From: Caulobacter sp. 73W
GTDB lineage: Bacteria > Pseudomonadota > Alphaproteobacteria > Caulobacterales > Caulobacteraceae
DNA length: 64,000 nt
Reading direction: 5' to 3'
Assembly (NCBI RefSeq): GCF_041021955.1
Contig: NZ_CP158375.1
Location: forward strand, 3,100,001-3,164,000
The notes beneath the pieces were generated by a model, which was not told the origin of the DNA, made no database searches, and was given only the letters and a program-made list of their open reading frames with translations. Below are positions 63,628 to 64,000 of this stretch, piece by piece; positions within the stretch are counted from its first letter, which is position 1, and the number at the start of each line of letters is the position of its first letter. The position numbers were made by a program, and so were the translations under genes.

Positions 63628-64000
63628 ATGAAGACCCGCGCCGCCGTCGCTTTCGAGGCCAAGAAGCCGCTGGAGATCGTGGAGGTCGACCTGGAGGGGC
63701 CCAAGGCCTTCGAGGTCCTGGTGGAGATCAAGGCCACCGGCATCTGCCATACCGACGCCTATACGCTGGACGGTCTCGACAGCGAGGGCATCTTCCCCTC
63801 CATCCTGGGCCATGAAGGCGCCGGCGTGGTGGTCGAGGTGGGGCCGGGCGTGACCAGCGTCGCGGTCGGCGATCACGTGATCCCGCTCTACACGCCCGAA
63901 TGCCGCCAGTGCAAAAGCTGCCTGAGCCGCAAGACCAACCTGTGCACCTCGATCCGCGCCACCCAGGGCAAGGGCCTGATGCCGGACGGCTCCAGCCGTT
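63628..64000 (+). CDS. frmA: S-(hydroxymethyl)glutathione dehydrogenase/class III alcohol dehydrogenase (partial)
   Basis: Only the first 124 residues are in the window (from ATG 63628). The catalytic zinc Cys is in [12 protein letters not shown], followed by [12 protein letters not shown]. The structural zinc set [16 protein letters not shown] has four cysteines. The pattern is the class III enzyme that oxidises S-hydroxymethylglutathione for formaldehyde detoxification. It runs off the right edge. Confidence 0.93.
   Translation, partial: MKTRAAVAFEAKKPLEIVEVDLEGPKAFEVLVEIKATGICHTDAYTLDGLDSEGIFPSILGHEGAGVVVEVGPGVTSVAVGDHVIPLYTPECRQCKSCLSRKTNLCTSIRATQGKGLMPDGSSR

Overview
The window is about 64 kb of high-GC DNA with dense, often overlapping genes. 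It looks like a chromosome segment from a Caulobacter-type alphaproteobacterium (Caulobacteraceae). The basis is the gene set and order (flagellar genes running into cckA, then recA-alaS-icd, with a pflI-like gene after fliM), alphaproteobacterial LexA boxes (GAAC-N7-GAAC), a perfect CtrA box (TTAA-N7-TTAA) and a sigma-54 promoter at flgF. I see no rRNA, tRNA, CRISPR array, transposase or phage gene.

Layout. 1-2.5 kb: a DevBCA/MacAB-like ABC exporter (adaptor cut by the window edge). 2.7-11.8 kb: metabolic genes, namely a nucleoside transporter, GST, WrbA, a hotdog thioesterase divergent from a PcaF-like thiolase across a CAAAC-N4-GTTTG operator, a DUF3253 protein, a uracil-DNA-glycosylase-family protein, a lipoprotein hydrolase, a leucine-dehydrogenase-like enzyme and a Baeyer-Villiger-type monooxygenase. 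11.9-14.6 kb: a two-gene operon behind a perfect LexA box, made of a radical-SAM/HhH protein and a TIGR03915-UdgX fusion. This is the best candidate for a poorly described DNA-repair system here. 14.7-24.4 kb: TetR, a CoxE-like VWA protein, GNAT, a quinone oxidoreductase/HxlR pair, a histone-deacetylase-like enzyme, a histidine phosphatase, xseB, csaA, ispA, dxs and a lipoprotein.

24.4-38.0 kb: a contiguous flagellar block. flgF-flgG-flgA-flgH run leftward. fliL-fliM-pflI-motE-like and a 954-residue TPR protein run rightward. fliO-fliP run leftward. flgB-flgC-fliE-fliQ-fliR-flhB run rightward straight into cckA, the kinase that feeds CtrA, which itself controls early flagellar genes. 40.5-48.0 kb: four tandem paralogous DUF885 metallopeptidase-like exported proteins. 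48.0-53.5 kb: a PAS-EAL protein with degenerate catalytic motifs, an XRE-type regulator, a LysR-type regulator, a GST, and recA behind a LexA box. 53.7-64 kb: alaS, NUDIX, a VOC protein, GNAT, icd, a hybrid histidine kinase, a class A beta-lactamase-like protein without its catalytic residues, a TrmJ-type RNA methyltransferase and the start of glutathione-dependent formaldehyde dehydrogenase.

Caution: between about 50.39 and 56.84 kb four lesions interrupt otherwise well-conserved genes: two frameshifts in LysR, a one-base insertion in recA and a nonsense codon in the VOC gene. Their clustering may reflect local sequence error rather than biology, and it should be settled before anyone concludes that this organism lacks RecA. 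All functional calls come from reading motifs and from memory of the families; no database search was run.
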